From Paraphysomonas bandaiensis (lineage: Eukaryota > Chrysophyceae): DNA of 64,000 nucleotides. Both the position numbers and the translations under genes were made by a program. Positions 62,653-64,000 of the stretch are shown one piece after another; position 1 is the first letter of the stretch; each line of letters starts with the position of its first letter. Below the pieces are notes generated by a model. It worked only from the letters and a program-made list of their open reading frames with translations, did not search any database and was not told where the DNA came from. Where the stretch lies: positions 1-64,000 of the forward strand of contig CBFFRP010000369.1 in NCBI GenBank assembly GCA_965644295.1. The letters are read 5' to 3'.

Positions 62653-64000
62653 ATGAGTAGTGAGTACTCAGCGTTGAGCACGGGCGATCTGTGTACGGCA
62701 ATAGATTCTATGCCACCTGCCCCTCCCCCTGACAGTAGCCCAGCTATAAGTGGTAGGGGTGTATTGTAGCCGCCTTTTTTCTTAGATTTTGTTGTATGTA
62801 GACTCTGCTGTGTTGGATGCAATTAAGTTGGAAGAGACTGAATCTCTTTCGCCCTCTCCTGTACGTGACACCAACGGCTGTGTCGCCATGACGATAACTG
62901 GGTCACCTAAGACCCCTCGTAGCAGGTATATACATATATATGTATACATATTTATATGACTAATTATTGGTGTAGTCAAAAGAAGAAGCGTCCAACCCTG
63001 TTAACCACGGATGATAGTCTCTCGGACATTAAATATGACCTCATGTAAGTACGCGACGTATCTAGTACAAATGGTCCCGTTACGCATCATATGTATTCGT
63101 GAATCACACAACACTGTGTATAGGCGCCGCAGTAAACGAGGAGCATTCGATAGCCCTGTGTCTTATCAGTCAGGCAGCCCCACCAGTGCAGAGAAAAGTA
63201 TGTCGACGTCCAATATATAAACCGTAAAATGACTAATGCTACTGTCCACCATAGCTGGTGCATTTGCTTCTCCTGAAATTTCTCCAAAATCTCGTAGAGG
63301 TTCTAAAAGTTTAAATTCCCCTAGCGGAAGCAGGAGAAGCTCGTTTGAAAACAAGCCATCCACAGTGAAGCACACTTATAAGTATGATATGGTTAAGTGG
63401 TGCTTACTCTGCTTAACGTTGTAAACCACTGTAGAGCGAATTCAATTATGGATCGTGCGAAGCAATTGTCTGTAAATGATTACCACTTTCTGAAGACTAT
63501 TGGAAAGGTAACAATAAGAGCATGTATCGCTGATGGTTACCCTCTGTATAGGGAGCGTTTGCAGAGGTAAAGCTAGCGGCTAAATTAGACGAGCCAATGA
63601 AAGCTGGCTGCATTCCTGAAGAGCGGTAGACATAGTCCATAGTTTATGTATAGATGAGTATGATAATCTGTGATAGGTATGCTATCAAGATTATAAAGAA
63701 AAACTTCCTCCAAGACAAACGTACGGTAAAGTTTAAGGCGCGTGGAAGCGGTGCCAACTCATCCCCAATATCTATTGGGGCTTCCCCACAAAGAAATACA
63801 CCTGAGGAGGTGCGATTTTAACATTAATATTATAGTATTTTGACATGTATCATGCTGTCTAATTCAATGCACTGAGTACTGACTGGTGTGTGTCACCACG
63901 GACAGATTAAACAGGTGCCGGACGAAGTGCTCCAGGAGATCAGTATAATGAAACACCTGGTTCACCCGCAGTTGGTGAAACTGCACGAAATCATTGATGA
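62653..64000 (+). CDS. CaMKK-like Ser/Thr kinase (3' truncated by the window)
   Basis: At least nine exons with introns of 44-96 nt join in frame from the ATG at 62653. The ~180-residue N terminus is Ser/Pro-rich and basic (S-P-K-S-R-R-G-S-K-S). The kinase domain starts D-Y-H-F-L-K-T-I-G-K-G-A-F-A-E-V-K-L-A, with the catalytic lysine in Y-A-I-K-I-I-K-K. Between that lysine and helix C (V-L-Q-E-I-S-I-M-K-H-L) lies a ~40-residue insert rich in Lys, Ser, Pro and Gly. This is the place and composition of the RP insert of Ca2+/calmodulin-dependent kinase kinases, and H-P-Q-L-V-K-L-H-E-I-I-D-D also fits CaMKK/SAK1-type upstream kinases of AMPK. The sequence ends before the catalytic loop, so activity cannot be judged. 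Confidence 0.8.

Overview
The window is nuclear DNA from a unicellular eukaryote. Most genes are cut by very short GT-AG introns (about 30-85 nt), the standard stop codons are used, and the products include NatC, APC/C, SRP19, PDK1, PX-domain and CaMKK-type proteins. The lineage cannot be fixed from sequence alone. A Pro/Thr stalk and FG-GAP surface proteins recall stramenopiles and other free-living protists, but no plastid or other decisive marker is visible.

Layout. 1-6987 is the 3' part of a giant intronless surface receptor (propeller-like, REJ/PKD-like, one TM, cytosolic TPR). 9615-10652 is an RsuA/RluB-type pseudouridine synthase. 11970-15415 is probable APC4. 16092-18399 (-) is the NatC subunit NAA35/Mak10. 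19262-22808 is a TPR + PDK1-like kinase + CPPED1-like phosphatase-fold fusion. 24211-26298 is a 5'-truncated LINE with a 13-bp target-site duplication. 26789-27628 (-) is SRP19. 28580-30565 is a secreted PhoPQ-related (PqaA/AprA-type) protein. 33469-38405 (-) is a Slo/BK-like K+ channel. 39104-39867 is a two-finger C2H2 protein. 40349-41620 (-) is a HAD-like protein with a C-terminal CaaX box. 41788-42119 (-) is a small gene with an apparent frameshift. 43114-44148 (-) is a secreted Rossmann/methyltransferase-like protein. 45993-50631 is a hAT element with a Copia LTR retrotransposon nested inside it. 51059-53188 (-) and 53853-55940 (+) are divergent FG-GAP surface proteins. 56762-57366 and 60397-61044 are further hAT remnants. 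57785-58897 (-) is a PX protein, 59622-60316 an EF-hand protein, 61522-61911 (-) a small coiled-coil protein, and 62653 to the end the 5' part of a CaMKK-like kinase.

Genes are often head-to-head. Three divergent promoters (NAA35/PDK1-fusion, SRP19/PqaA-like, PX/EF-hand) contain the three long CATA/TATG tetranucleotide arrays of the window. Several promoters also carry TACTGCTGTA/TACAGCAGTA and GTATAC palindromes. A signalling theme is visible (BK-like channel, myristoylation-type EF-hand protein, CaMKK-like and PDK1-like kinases, PX protein), but the genes are separate transcription units and no operon logic applies.

The strongest candidate for something undescribed is the TPR-PDK1-CPPED1 fusion. 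It couples an apparently active AGC kinase to a phosphatase fold that has lost several metal ligands.
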